Part shown: positions 1 to 9,259 of the stretch, piece by piece
How the letters are laid out: every line of letters starts with the position of its first letter
Position numbering within the stretch: the first letter of the stretch is position 1
Source of the DNA: Antarcticibacterium sp. 1MA-6-2
GTDB lineage: Bacteria > Bacteroidota > Bacteroidia > Flavobacteriales > Flavobacteriaceae
Length of the DNA: 64,000 bases
Direction: 5' to 3'
NCBI RefSeq assembly: GCF_021535135.1
Contig: NZ_CP091036.1
Coordinates: 3,534,001-3,598,000, forward strand
Translations under genes and position numbers: made by a program
Notes under the pieces: generated by a model
Told to the model about the DNA's origin: nothing
Seen by the model: only the letters and a program-made list of their open reading frames with translations
The model's database searches: none

Positions 1-1166
1 ACAATTCCCTCACAGGCAGATCTTACCAGGTGTGCGGGTTTATGTATGTTGAAGTTAAGATTTTCAATTCCGGAATTCACTTCTTTATTATTAAAAATTC
101 TTTCAACTCCATTTCCAAAAGGATAGAATCTTAAACCATCACTTCCGGGATCTACTTTTGAAGCCTCGGCATTTAATTTTTCATAAGAAACCATTTCCTC
201 CCGGCCATAGGATAGTAATTTTCTAAGCCATTGATAGGTGATTCCTGATCCATTAATACAAAGCAGGACACCGTTAGATTTTTGAAGTTCTGTGTCGTTA
301 ACGTGTAAAAAAGTATTAATTCTGTTTTGTGCATCGCCTGTATTTTCATCAGTAACAGCATACATTACTGCAGAAGTACCTGCCGTGGTGGCGATATCCC
401 CGCTTTTAAGAACATTCAGGGAAAAAGCATTATTTGGTTGATCTCCTGCGCGATAAGTAATTTTAACTTCGGAAGCAAGGCCTAATTCTGCAGCCATTTC
501 AGCACTAACTGTTGCCTGATGGCCAAAGTTGGGAACAACCTCAGGAATAAGATCTATGGAAATCTCCATTTGATCTAAAACCTGTGAGGCAATTTTACCT
601 TTAGAAAAATCCCATAATGCTGCTTCAGATAATCCTGAAGTACTTATTTGAGGAACTCCCGATAGTTTTGCGGCAATAAAGTCGCCGGGGAGCATCATAA
701 ATGAAGCCTTTTTAAAAACTTCCGGCTCGTTATCTTTTACCCATTTAAGCTTTGATGCTGTAAAATTTCCTGGGCTCCCTAAGATCTGGCTCTGGCAAAC
801 TTCAGCTCCTATAGCCTGGTATACCTTATTTCCAATTTCCACCGCCCTGCTATCGCACCAAATTATCGATGGACGTACCGGGTTTAGTTTATCATCAGTA
901 AGCACCAGTCCGTGCATTTGATAAGCTATTCCTATTCCCTTTATTTTTTTGAGATCTATATTGTTCTTTTCTTTAAGCAGTCCAAATCCCTGTTTCACAT
1001 ATTCCCACCACATGTTGGGATCCTGCTCTGCCCAACCAAACCTGGGGGCTTGAATTTCCATTTCATTTTCCGGAACTTTAACCGAACATATGCTTAAGCC
1101 CTTATCCCCATCTAAAATTGATAATTTAATTGAAGAGCTACCAAGATCTATCCCTAAGAAGTACAT
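1..1166 (-). CDS. xylB: Xylulokinase, C-terminus beyond window edge
   Basis: FGGY-family sugar kinase that phosphorylates D-xylulose to xylulose-5-phosphate in the cytoplasm. About 388 residues are visible; the C-terminal part lies outside the window. The N-terminus shows the ATP-binding phosphate-1 motif GIDLGSSSIK. The substrate region QMHGLVLTDD, followed by PSIIWCDSR, is typical of xylulokinase. The segment TTAGTSAVMYAV matches the second phosphate-binding motif. The frame is open to the edge without any break. It lies 15 nt downstream of the sugar transporter and is probably co-transcribed with it, so this pair completes xylose entry for the neighbouring glucuronoxylan genes. Another FGGY kinase is possible but less likely given the close match to Bacteroidota XylB. 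Confidence 0.9.
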   Translation of the reverse strand, partial: MYFLGIDLGSSSIKLSILDGDKGLSICSVKVPENEMEIQAPRFGWAEQDPNMWWEYVKQGFGLLKEKNNIDLKKIKGIGIAYQMHGLVLTDDKLNPVRPSIIWCDSRAVEIGNKVYQAIGAEVCQSQILGSPGNFTASKLKWVKDNEPEVFKKASFMMLPGDFIAAKLSGVPQISTSGLSEAALWDFSKGKIASQVLDQMEISIDLIPEVVPNFGHQATVSAEMAAELGLASEVKITYRAGDQPNNAFSLNVLKSGDIATTAGTSAVMYAVTDENTGDAQNRINTFLHVNDTELQKSNGVLLCINGSGITYQWLRKLLSYGREEMVSYEKLNAEASKVDPGSDGLRFYPFGNGVERIFNNKEVNSGIENLNFNIHKPAHLVRSACEGI

Positions 1167-1181
1167 AAAATTTAATTTTAA

Positions 1182-2801
1182 TTATTCAATTTCCTTATTA
1201 CCCCTCCAGATCTCTTCCATATCTTCCAGAGTTCTTCCTTTTGTCTCAGGAACAAATTTCCAGATAAATAATCCCGAGAGTACAGCCATGCCACCATAAA
1301 TCCAGTATGGAAATCCCTGGTTGAAGGTCTCTACAAGGAAGCTGTTGTTGTTCATCATAGGGAAGGTCCAGGAAACAAGTAAATTTGCCAGCCATTGTAC
1401 AGCTACTGCAACCGCCATTACCCCTTTAATGGAATTAGGGAAAATTTCTGAAAGTAAAACCCATACCACCGGGCCCCAGGACATAGCAAAAGCGGCGATA
1501 TATAACAGCATAAGCAATAATGCAAGCATACCAGTATTCCCGGTATATAAAGCAAAGCCAAGGCCAATCATACTAAAAGCCATTACAGCACTACCAATCA
1601 TCATCAATTTTTTACGGCCAAAATTGTCCACACTAAAAATGGCCACTACAGTAAAGATCATATTGATCGCCCCCACAATAATGGTTTGCAGCAAGGAAGC
1701 ATCGGTTTCCATTCCCATACCGCGGAATATTTCAGGCGCGTAATACAGTACTACATTAATACCTACAAACTGCTGAAAAACTGAAAGTAGCAGACCAATT
1801 ACAACTACTCCCCATCCAAATGCCAGCCAGTGTGCTTTTTTTACGCTGAAAGAGGCTTTTATATCCCTAAGTATATTCCGGGCATTTTCAGGAGGATTAA
1901 GTTTATTTAAAACCTTCATAGCTTCTTCATCCTTGCCCTTCATTACCTGAAATCTGGGAGTTTTTGGAACCAGAAGCAAGCATATAAAAAACAGAAAAGA
2001 TGGAATACTTTCTGAAAGGAACATTTGACGCCAGCCTGTCGCATCTATCCATTCCTCACTTTGCCCCTGCACAATAAAATAGTTAACGAAGTATACTACC
2101 ATCATACCTGTAACGATTGCGAGCTGATAAAAAGAAACAAGTTTTCCGCGAATTTTCGCAGGGGCCATTTCGGCAATGTATAAGGGGGCAAGCATACTGG
2201 CGAGTCCCACCCCAATTCCTCCAACAATTCTATACAGGATAAAGGAGGAGAGAGAACTTCCAAAGAAAAAATTCATCCCATCGGGATAGGCTGAACCAAC
2301 GGCTGATAATAGAAAAAGAAAGGCTGCAAGTAAAAGCCCGTTCCTCCTACCAATAGAGTTAGCTGTTTTATCACCTAATGCAGCTCCAATTATACACCCT
2401 ACCAGGGCACTGCTTACCATAAACCCTAAAATGGAATTTTTTAAATTTTCGGTTAGTACGCCTGGAAGTGTGAGGAACTGGAAATAATAAATTGCACCTC
2501 CAAGGAGTAGTATAAGAGCGATAATTCCTATAGCTGTTCCTCGTTTAAAGAATTTAAGAATGAAGGAAGCGAAAAGTATACCTATTGCCAGGATACAAAT
2601 ACTTATGATTATTTTAAATTCCAAAATTGCCTGAAGGGCCAGTTGAGGATCCTGTTCAAGGCTTCTTATAAAAAAATTATTAAGAGCCCCTACGGCGCCT
2701 GAGATTACCGCCGTATCATAGCCAAAAAGGAGGCCGCCAAGACTGGCAACAACGGTAATCAACACAATGTATTTACTGTTAAAAGTTTGAGGTTCTGCCA
2801 T
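1182..2801 (-). CDS. Sugar-porter family MFS transporter (probable D-xylose:H+ symporter)
   Basis: Inner-membrane sugar transporter of the MFS sugar-porter family, about 539 residues with roughly 12 or more membrane segments. Family signatures are all visible: GGLLFGYDTAVISG near the N-terminus, GRRNGLL after an extended second helix region, PLYIAEMAPAKIRGK, the QQFVGINVVLYYAPEIF stretch in the second half, and PETKGRTLEDME near the C-terminus. The start is placed at the ATG giving MAEPQTF, because an AAGGA-like sequence precedes it and the ten upstream in-frame residues are not family-like. It is followed at once by xylB, and a Nudix regulator is divergent to it, so xylose is the most likely substrate. 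Arabinose or another pentose or hexose cannot be excluded. Confidence 0.88.
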   Translation of the reverse strand: MAEPQTFNSKYIVLITVVASLGGLLFGYDTAVISGAVGALNNFFIRSLEQDPQLALQAILEFKIIISICILAIGILFASFILKFFKRGTAIGIIALILLLGGAIYYFQFLTLPGVLTENLKNSILGFMVSSALVGCIIGAALGDKTANSIGRRNGLLLAAFLFLLSAVGSAYPDGMNFFFGSSLSSFILYRIVGGIGVGLASMLAPLYIAEMAPAKIRGKLVSFYQLAIVTGMMVVYFVNYFIVQGQSEEWIDATGWRQMFLSESIPSFLFFICLLLVPKTPRFQVMKGKDEEAMKVLNKLNPPENARNILRDIKASFSVKKAHWLAFGWGVVVIGLLLSVFQQFVGINVVLYYAPEIFRGMGMETDASLLQTIIVGAINMIFTVVAIFSVDNFGRKKLMMIGSAVMAFSMIGLGFALYTGNTGMLALLLMLLYIAAFAMSWGPVVWVLLSEIFPNSIKGVMAVAVAVQWLANLLVSWTFPMMNNNSFLVETFNQGFPYWIYGGMAVLSGLFIWKFVPETKGRTLEDMEEIWRGNKEIE

Positions 2802-2974
2802 TATCAATATCCTTATGGTTACTATGACCACAAGTTTAAATATTTATTTTTAATTTAGCAATTAATTGATGCTAATATTAAAGGAATATTAAAATTAATC
2901 CTGTGGATTAGTTTTATCTTAAAAGATAGCGGAAGAAAAAATTTATCCTGAGTGTAAATTGGTTATAAACTGGA
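2802..2974. promoter_or_regulatory. Divergent control region between xylose genes and Nudix regulator
   Basis: AT-rich spacer between two divergent genes that must hold promoters for both. I could not resolve a convincing operator palindrome or a clean Bacteroidota TAnnTTTG element here. Confidence 0.4.
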
Positions 2975-3694
2975 ATGAACAGAGGTTATTTAAATATAGA
3001 ATCAGGTATGTTATTAAATCCTGAAGGAATGGGTTCAATAACTATAGATTGTACCATATTTGGGTTTGAAAATGGAGAGCTTGAGGTGCTTTTGGTGAAG
3101 CATGCACAGGGAATAAGTCAGGGAAAATGGGGACTTCCGGGAGGGTGGATACAGGAAAAAGAAGGGATTGATGCTGCTGCTCACAGGTTATTGCGGGAAG
3201 TCGCAGGACTTGAGAATATTTATTTAGAGCAGTTAAAAGCTTTTGGAGAGCCGGATCGTTTTCCTTTAGGGAGAGTAATTACCGTAGCCTACTATGCGCT
3301 GGTTAAGAGAGAGGAGTATCCCGCAAGGGCAGGTTTCACTGCTTCTGAAGCCAAATGGTTCAACATAAAAGATGCTCCTGAGTTGATTTATGATCACACT
3401 GAAATCCTGGAGTATAGTCTGGAAAATCTAAGGAAAAAAGTAAGACAGGCTCCAATTGGTTTTAGTCTTTTGCCCGAAAAATTTACTCTCCTGCAACTCA
3501 TGCAACTTTATGAACGTATTCTGGGCATAGAGATGGATAAGCCTAACTTTAGAAGGAAGTTTTTACGAATGAAATTACTCGTTGACGTAAATGAAAAGCA
3601 GAAAGATGTCTCACATCGGGCAGCAAAGCTTTATAAGTTTGATGAGGAGATCTATAAAAAATTAACTAAGCGAGGTTTTAACTTTGAGTTTTAA
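2975..3694 (+). CDS. Nudix-fold transcriptional regulator (AraR/XylR/NrtR type)
   Basis: Probable sugar-responsive DNA-binding regulator of 239 residues. The first ~150 residues form a Nudix domain (KWGLPGGWIQ followed by REVAGLENIY) and the last ~80 a winged-helix DNA-binding domain (FTLLQLMQLYERILG through FRRKFLRM). The Nudix box is degenerate: the catalytic Glu pair after REV is replaced by Gly-Leu. It therefore probably binds a sugar or phosphate effector without hydrolysing it, as known for NrtR-family regulators and the Bacteroides arabinose regulator AraR. It is divergent to the transporter-xylB unit, which fits a role as xylose regulator. A start 33 nt downstream (MLLNPEGMG) is possible because the ribosome-binding signal at the annotated ATG is weak. 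Confidence 0.8.
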   Translation: MNRGYLNIESGMLLNPEGMGSITIDCTIFGFENGELEVLLVKHAQGISQGKWGLPGGWIQEKEGIDAAAHRLLREVAGLENIYLEQLKAFGEPDRFPLGRVITVAYYALVKREEYPARAGFTASEAKWFNIKDAPELIYDHTEILEYSLENLRKKVRQAPIGFSLLPEKFTLLQLMQLYERILGIEMDKPNFRRKFLRMKLLVDVNEKQKDVSHRAAKLYKFDEEIYKKLTKRGFNFEF

Positions 3695-3816
3695 AAAAAT
3701 TTAGGAAAAGTGGAAGAAGTTAATTAAAAATAGTGCCCTACATTGATCGAAAATGTTTATTTTTAATCTTCTAATTTAATTTATCTCAGCCTAGAGCTAC
3801 TTTCAATAACTTTTCC

Positions 3817-4848
3817 ATGAAGAAAAAGGAAGTTACTATTTATGATTTGGCAAAAGAGCTGAATTTTTCTCCTTCTACAATTTCCCGGGCACTAAATAAT
3901 CACAAGAGTATTGGAAAAAAAACCACTAAAGAAGTGCAGAAAACGGCTGCACGTTTAGGATACCGTCCCAATACCCTTGCAGCTAGCCTGCGCAGCAACA
4001 AGAGCAAGACCATTGGAATAATGATCGCAAGGATCAATAGTCCCTTTATGTCTACTCTTATTAGCGGTATAGAGGATGCTGCAAGAAGGGGCAATTATAA
4101 CGTTCTTATAAGCCAGTCAAATGAGAGTTATGAAAATGAGGTAAATAATGCTAAAGCTCTATATGATAGTAGGGTAGGGGGGTTAATAGTTTCCTTAGCA
4201 ATGGAAACAAAAGACACAAGCCACTTTAAGCAGTTTTTAGAAAAGAATATTCCGGTTGTTTTTGTAGATAGGGTTCCTAAGGAATTTAATTCTTACCGGG
4301 TCATCATTGATAATTATGCTGCGGGATACCGGGCAGCAAAACACTTAATAGAACAAGGCTGTACCCGAATTGCTCATTTTGCCGGAGCCCAACACGTAGA
4401 GGTTTACAAACTCCGGAAAAAGGGATATGTAGATGCACTACAGGAGAGTGGTTTGGAAGTCGATGAGAGTTTAATTATCAAATTAAAGACTCTGAGTTTA
4501 GAAGAAGGCAGTGAAGCTATGGAAAATCTTTTAAATATGGAACGTCCACCTAACGGGCTCTTTTCAGCTAATGATACTGCTGCAGTTGGTGCTATCTTAT
4601 TGGCTAAACAAAAAGGGATTCGAATTCCACAGGATCTTGCAATTATTGGTTTTAATGATGATCCTGTCACCTCCATCGTAGAGCCTTCTCTTTCAACAGT
4701 TTCTCATCCTGCCCGTAAAATGGGAGAGCTCTCTGCTCAAAAAATATTAGAGCATTCAAGGGACAATTTAGGATCCAGTATTTCTGAAATTACAATGCTC
4801 GACACAGAAGTTATTGTTAGGGATTCCAGCAGAAGGAAACCTTCCTAA
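3817..4848 (+). CDS. LacI-family transcriptional regulator (glucuronate/xylan locus)
   Basis: DNA-binding regulator of 343 residues. The N-terminal helix-turn-helix is classic LacI (VTIYDLAKELNFSPSTISRAL, hinge region PNTLAASLRSNKSKTIGI). A periplasmic-binding-protein-like effector domain follows, with FVDRVPKE, GFNDDPVTSIVEPSLSTV and a C-terminal dimer segment. It lies between the xylose genes and the TRAP transporter gene, and its stop codon overlaps the convergent dctM stop by 4 nt. A LacI-type palindrome in the control region of the GH67 operon is a plausible target. The effector is not readable from sequence; glucuronate, fructuronate or a xylo-oligosaccharide product is inferred from context. 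Confidence 0.85.
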   Translation: MKKKEVTIYDLAKELNFSPSTISRALNNHKSIGKKTTKEVQKTAARLGYRPNTLAASLRSNKSKTIGIMIARINSPFMSTLISGIEDAARRGNYNVLISQSNESYENEVNNAKALYDSRVGGLIVSLAMETKDTSHFKQFLEKNIPVVFVDRVPKEFNSYRVIIDNYAAGYRAAKHLIEQGCTRIAHFAGAQHVEVYKLRKKGYVDALQESGLEVDESLIIKLKTLSLEEGSEAMENLLNMERPPNGLFSANDTAAVGAILLAKQKGIRIPQDLAIIGFNDDPVTSIVEPSLSTVSHPARKMGELSAQKILEHSRDNLGSSISEITMLDTEVIVRDSSRRKPS

Positions 4849-6135
4849 AACCCAAAAACTTTGGGTAACCACAAGCTTAGCGCAGGGAAAAGTATCACCA
4901 GAATTAACGAAACTAACATTCCTGCAAAAAGAGGTAATAAAGGTTTTACCACTTTTTGTATAGTTGTGCTTAAGCAACCCCAACTCCAATAAATAGTACT
5001 GCTCCCACAGGAGGAGTGCATAACCCAATGCATAAGTTTAACACCATTATTACTCCAAAATGTACCGGGTCAATTCCCATGGCTACAGCTACAGGTAGAA
5101 AAATGGGAGTAAAAATTAAAACAGCGGGGGTCATATCCATAAAAATCCCAATAAATAAAAGAATTAGATTTATAAGAATCATTACAACTATAGGATTGTC
5201 ACTAAAAGACAACAATGCAGAAGTGACTTCCTGCGGAATGTTTTCATAAGACATTACCCAGGACATAGCGATGGACATGGCGATTAAAAGCATTACCAGG
5301 GAAATGGTACCAACTGATTGAACCAAAACAACTTTTAGATTTTTCAGGTTCAATTCTTTATACAAAAATGCCAACAGGAGACAGTAAATTACTGCTACTG
5401 AAGAAGCTTCGGTAGCAGTGAAAATTCCGCCTACTATTCCTCCAATAATAATGATCAAAAGTAGCAAACTGGGAAGTGCATCAAGAAAAGACTTAAAAAT
5501 ATGTGCGGCTGAACTTCTTTTAGAAGTTGGAAATCCTTTTTTCGAGCCCAAATGAGAGCGATGATCATTAAAATTAATCCTGTTAATATTCCGGGTATAT
5601 ATCCAGCAAGAAATAAAGCTCCAATACTTACCCCACCACTGGCAAGGGAGTATATAATGAAGATATTACTTGGCGGAATTAATAAAGCCCGGTAGTTGCT
5701 GCTGTAACATTTACTGCTACCCCGTACTCCCTGGTATAGCCTTCTTTCTCCATTCTCTCAGACATAAAACTGCCTATTGCTGCGGCTGCCGCACCTGCAG
5801 AGCCTGCAATAGCTCCAAACATCATGGCTGCAACTATATTCACATGGGCCAGACCGCCAGGGAGGGAGCCTACCAGCGATTTCGCAAATTCTATAAGGCG
5901 TTTTGCAATTCCACCGCTGTTCATAATATGTCCAGCGAGAATGAAAAACGGAATAGCAAGAAGAGAAAAGCTGTCAAGGCTTAGTGACTACACGTTGGGA
6001 AATAGTCGTAAAAGCCGCAATTGAATCTATGCTGAACAAAATGGTAAACAGTGAGGCAATTCCTATACTCCAGGCAATTGGAACACGTATCCCTACTAGA
6101 ACAATGAAAATTACTATAAGCATAAAAATTTCCAT
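4845..6135 (-). CDS. dctM: TRAP transporter large permease DctM (four frame breaks)
   Basis: Large membrane subunit of a tripartite ATP-independent periplasmic transporter, the Na+-coupled channel for a uronate. Summed reading frames give about 428 residues, the normal DctM length. The start shares one base with the dctQ stop (TAATG). Family segments seen in order are SFSLLAIPFFILAGHIMN, IVAAMMFGAIAGSAG, IPPSNIFIIYS and CIGLCTPPVGAVLFIG. The frame is broken at a CTTAG string near 5980, near 5679-5690 in a TTG-x-IPPS motif, in an A6 run near 5537, and at CTTAAG 4969-4974. Two of these sites match the recurrent CTGG-to-CTAG-like pattern described in the findings, so the gene is probably intact in the organism. 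It is the last gene of the uxaC operon. Confidence 0.82.
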
Positions 6136-6611
6136 TAGTCAATAAGTTTTAGAGCTTTACGGGCATCCAGGATGGCCAAAATTTTAAAGTAAATAATTAA
6201 AGCTCCTGCAACAGGGAGTACGAGGTAAACATAACCCATAGGGATTTCAAGAGCAGCTGAAGTTTGTCCCAGCTTAAAAGAAATATATATATAACGCAGT
6301 CCTCCTACGAGAAAGGTTACAAAAACAAATACTGTGATAATAATACTGGTCATAATATCCAGTAAAAACTTTTTCTTTTTTGAAAAGGTTGCTGGTAAGA
6401 GATCAATTGCTATATGGGCATTTTTACCGGAAACATAGGCGGCTCCAAGGATACTTACCCAAATAAGCATAAACCTGGCAAGCTCATCTGTCCAGGTACT
6501 TTGGTCGTCGTAAATATAACGTGTCAATACGCCCCAAAGAACACTTAGCAACATTACGATTAATAGAATAACCACGATCCATTCCAGCAATAGATTTAGA
6601 TTCTTCCGCAT
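6135..6611 (-). CDS. dctQ: TRAP transporter small permease DctQ
   Basis: Small membrane subunit of the TRAP transporter, 158 residues with four hydrophobic segments. The motif WTDELARFMLIW, followed by GAAYVSGKNAHIAID, is diagnostic for the family. Its start overlaps the dctP stop by one base and its stop overlaps the dctM start, so translation is coupled. The frame is unbroken. Confidence 0.9.
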   Translation of the reverse strand: MRKNLNLLLEWIVVILLIVMLLSVLWGVLTRYIYDDQSTWTDELARFMLIWVSILGAAYVSGKNAHIAIDLLPATFSKKKKFLLDIMTSIIITVFVFVTFLVGGLRYIYISFKLGQTSAALEIPMGYVYLVLPVAGALIIYFKILAILDARKALKLID

Positions 6612-7585
6612 TAATTCAATTCTTTAATTTCCTGTACTAATTGATACAAAGCTTTGTCCCTGGTTTTGAGATCTTCTATAAGAACCAGACTTTTTTCCCT
6701 GAAAAGCCCCTTATTTGGATAGGTAATGTTCACTCCTGCTGCTGTAATTTCTTTTAAAGCTTCTGTCTCTGCTTCTTCCCAAAGTTCCCTTTGTTTTATA
6801 GCAGCTTCCCGGGCACTTTCCTGTAGCCACTTTTGTTCATCGGTGGTAAGGCTATCATATATTAGAGTACTTATTACAAGAATGTCAGGAATAGAGGTAT
6901 GTTCATCTACAGAAAATTCCTTGGCAATTTCGTAGTGCCTGGAGGAATAGAAACTCGGGAGATTGTTTTCAGCTCCATCAACCACTCCTTGTTGCAGGGA
7001 GGTGTAGAGTTCTCCCCAGGACACAGGGGTAGGTGAACCTCCCAATGTTTTCACAAGATTAATGGCAGTGGGACTCTCCATTACCCTAATTTTTAAACCT
7101 TCAAGATTTTCAGGTCTTGTGATCTTTGTGTTTTTAGTATAAAATGACCTGCTGCCTGCATCAAAATAAGTAAGACCTTTAAGCCAGTATTGTTTTCCTT
7201 CAGCTAACAGTTCCTGTCCAAGCTCGCTATCGTACAATTGGTATCTGTGTTCTTTGTCTCTGAACAAATAAGGATAACCAAAAACCTGTAGTTTAGGAGA
7301 AAAATTTTCCATTACGGCAGAAGAAACTTTGGTCATAGCCAGGCTGCCAATTTGTAAAAGTTCCAGGCTTTCTCTTTCTCCTCCCAATTGACCGCTGGGA
7401 TAAATTTCTATAATTAACTTTCCTCCCGACTTCTCACGCACCCTTTTTGCAAAAAATTCCATTGCTATGTGAACAGGGTGAGACAATCCCAGGCTATGCC
7501 CCAGTTTAAGGAATTTTGTCTCATTTTCCTTTTGACAGGAGAAGCAGGATAAAACAAGAAAGATAAGCGTCAGCCGTTTTTTCAT
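6611..7585 (-). CDS. dctP: TRAP transporter substrate-binding lipoprotein DctP (uronate)
   Basis: Extracytoplasmic solute-binding subunit, 324 residues. The N-terminus has a lipobox ending LSCFSC, so it is a membrane-anchored lipoprotein instead of the free periplasmic form seen in many proteobacteria. DctP-family segments include LGHSLGLSHPVH, SGGKLIIEIYPSGQLGGE and LEGLKIRVMESP, whose Arg normally binds the substrate carboxylate. SWGELYTSLQQGVVDGAENN is the family core. The gene overlaps eda by ATGA and sits in an operon with glucuronate catabolic genes, so glucuronate, methylglucuronate or an aldobiouronate are the likely ligands. Confidence 0.9.
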   Translation of the reverse strand: MKKRLTLIFLVLSCFSCQKENETKFLKLGHSLGLSHPVHIAMEFFAKRVREKSGGKLIIEIYPSGQLGGERESLELLQIGSLAMTKVSSAVMENFSPKLQVFGYPYLFRDKEHRYQLYDSELGQELLAEGKQYWLKGLTYFDAGSRSFYTKNTKITRPENLEGLKIRVMESPTAINLVKTLGGSPTPVSWGELYTSLQQGVVDGAENNLPSFYSSRHYEIAKEFSVDEHTSIPDILVISTLIYDSLTTDEQKWLQESAREAAIKQRELWEEAETEALKEITAAGVNITYPNKGLFREKSLVLIEDLKTRDKALYQLVQEIKELN

Positions 7586-8253
7586 TCGTTCCTAACTTCA
7601 GAAATTATCTTCAGAACATTTGACACGTTTTTTTCAAGAGCACTATAATCTCCCTGTTCAATTAAACTTTTGGTTATTAAAGAAGATCCCATTCCCACAC
7701 AAAATACTCCGGAATCAAACCAGTTTTTAAGATTCTCCCTGTCTGGAGATACACCCCCACTTGGCATAAGGGATGTCCAGGGTTGAGGTCCTTTCACTGC
7801 CTTCACGAATTGTGGTCCATATACGGCAGCGGGAAATAGTTTAATAATTTCACAACCTAATTCTTCAGCAATGGAAATTTCATTTAGCGAACCACAACCC
7901 GGCAGGTAATGTATTTTTCTGCGGTTACATACCTTTGCAACATCTTCCCTAAGTACCGGACTAACAACAAATTCTGCACCTAATGACATATACAAAGAAG
8001 CCGAAGCAGCATCTGTTACAGATCCTACTCCAAGGATCATTTCGGGGCAGTGTTTACGTGAATACCTTATTACTTCAGCAAAAACTTCGTGTGCAAATTC
8101 GCCTCTGTTGGTGAACTCAAAAAATCTTGCTCCCCCTTTATAGCAGGCAAGCACAACATCTTTTACAATTTGTGAATTGGCATGGTAAAAAAGTGGAACT
8201 AATCCCGTTTCTTTTAATTTTGTAGCTATCTCTGGTCTTGAATGTTTTCTCAT
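7582..8253 (-). CDS. eda: KDPG aldolase (2-dehydro-3-deoxyphosphogluconate aldolase)
   Basis: Cleaves 2-keto-3-deoxy-6-phosphogluconate into pyruvate and glyceraldehyde-3-phosphate, the last step of glucuronate breakdown. It is 223 residues, normal for Eda. FFEFTNRG carries the catalytic Glu region, GVGSVTD and LPGCGSLNEI the phosphate and substrate loops, and IIKLFPA the Schiff-base Lys. It overlaps the dctP start by 4 nt (ATGA) and lies 5 nt downstream of kdgK. Confidence 0.93.
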   Translation of the reverse strand: MRKHSRPEIATKLKETGLVPLFYHANSQIVKDVVLACYKGGARFFEFTNRGEFAHEVFAEVIRYSRKHCPEMILGVGSVTDAASASLYMSLGAEFVVSPVLREDVAKVCNRRKIHYLPGCGSLNEISIAEELGCEIIKLFPAAVYGPQFVKAVKGPQPWTSLMPSGGVSPDRENLKNWFDSGVFCVGMGSSLITKSLIEQGDYSALEKNVSNVLKIISEVRNE

Positions 8254-8258
8254 AATAT

Positions 8259-9258
8259 TTATCTACTAATTCTACCCGATCTTTCGCCTTTTACAACCCC
8301 AAGCACTTCATCCTTACTTACGCGATTGAAATCACCCTGGATTGTATGTTTAAGACTGGATGCGGCAGTGGCAAATTCTAGGGCTTTTTGCTCGTCAAAG
8401 CTTTGAAGACCATAAATAAGTGCACCCATGAAACTATCGCTTAGTGCCTACCCGGTCTACAATTGGGAAGATCTCATAAGTATCTGAAGTGTATCCTTTG
8501 GAATTACTAAATAGAAATGCTGACCAGGTATGGTGGGATGCATTGATTTCTTTTCTGTTGGTAACGACAATCTTTTCTAAATTCGGGAATTTGTCAATTA
8601 AAAGCTTAGTTAGTTCTTCGTTGTTTAACCCTTCTGTTTGAAGAGCAAAAAATTTCTCACAGGGAAAATTTCCTGCCAGGAGGATATGGCTCTGCTGCAC
8701 AAATTCTGTCATTATTTCCTGTGGATCTACATCATACTGCCAAAGGTTAGCACGATAGTTAAGATCTGCAGATATAGTGATTCCCATTTCGGCTGCAGTT
8801 TTTATAGCATCCCGGCAAACATCTGCTGCATTTTTAGAAACGGCAGGAGTAATGCCAGACCAATGAAACCAATCACAGTCCTTTAAAATTTCCCTCCAGT
8901 TAAACCATTCCCTTTGAATTTCAGAAAAGGCAGAATAGGCCCGGTCATAAATAATTTTTCCAGAGCGGTTAATTGCGCCCCTTTCCATAAAATAAGACCC
9001 AAGCTTTTCTCCTCTATAAATGATATTTGTAGTGCCAACATCATTGAGTATAAGGTCTGCGACTGCTGCTTTTCCAAGATCATTATTAGGAAGAACAGAT
9101 ACAAATTCACTGGGTTTTCCAAAATTTGCAGCTGAAATTAATACGTTTGCTTCACTGCCACCATAGCCAACTTCCAACTTTTCTGCTTGTGAAAACCTTA
9201 AATAATTTTCACAGGTTAACCGCATTAGAATTTCGCCAAGGCTTACAAGTTTTTGCAT
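8259..9258 (-). CDS. kdgK: 2-keto-3-deoxygluconate kinase (PfkB family; one frame break)
   Basis: Phosphorylates KDG to KDPG. The protein starts MQKLVSLGEILMRL and has the PfkB glycine motif VGYGGSEANV. It ends ...VVKGERSGRISR, about 332 residues when both frames are joined. The frame is broken at 8439-8445, exactly at the PfkB signature. The sequence reads VDRVG then a one-base-too-long string, then DSFMGALIYG. The expected motif is VG(T/A)GDSF, so ACTGGC appears to be written as ACTAAGC on the coding strand. Loss of the anion-hole Gly and catalytic Asp would kill the enzyme, yet every residue on either side is conserved, which favours a sequence error. It sits 1 nt from uxaC and 5 nt from eda. 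Confidence 0.88.
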
Positions 9259-9259
9259 A

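Noticed and set aside
4845..6135. dctM as a decayed pseudogene because of four breaks
   Set aside because: Every segment between breaks keeps family-level conservation, two breaks carry the recurrent motif signature and one is a homopolymer run; the upstream operon genes overlap it for coupled translation.
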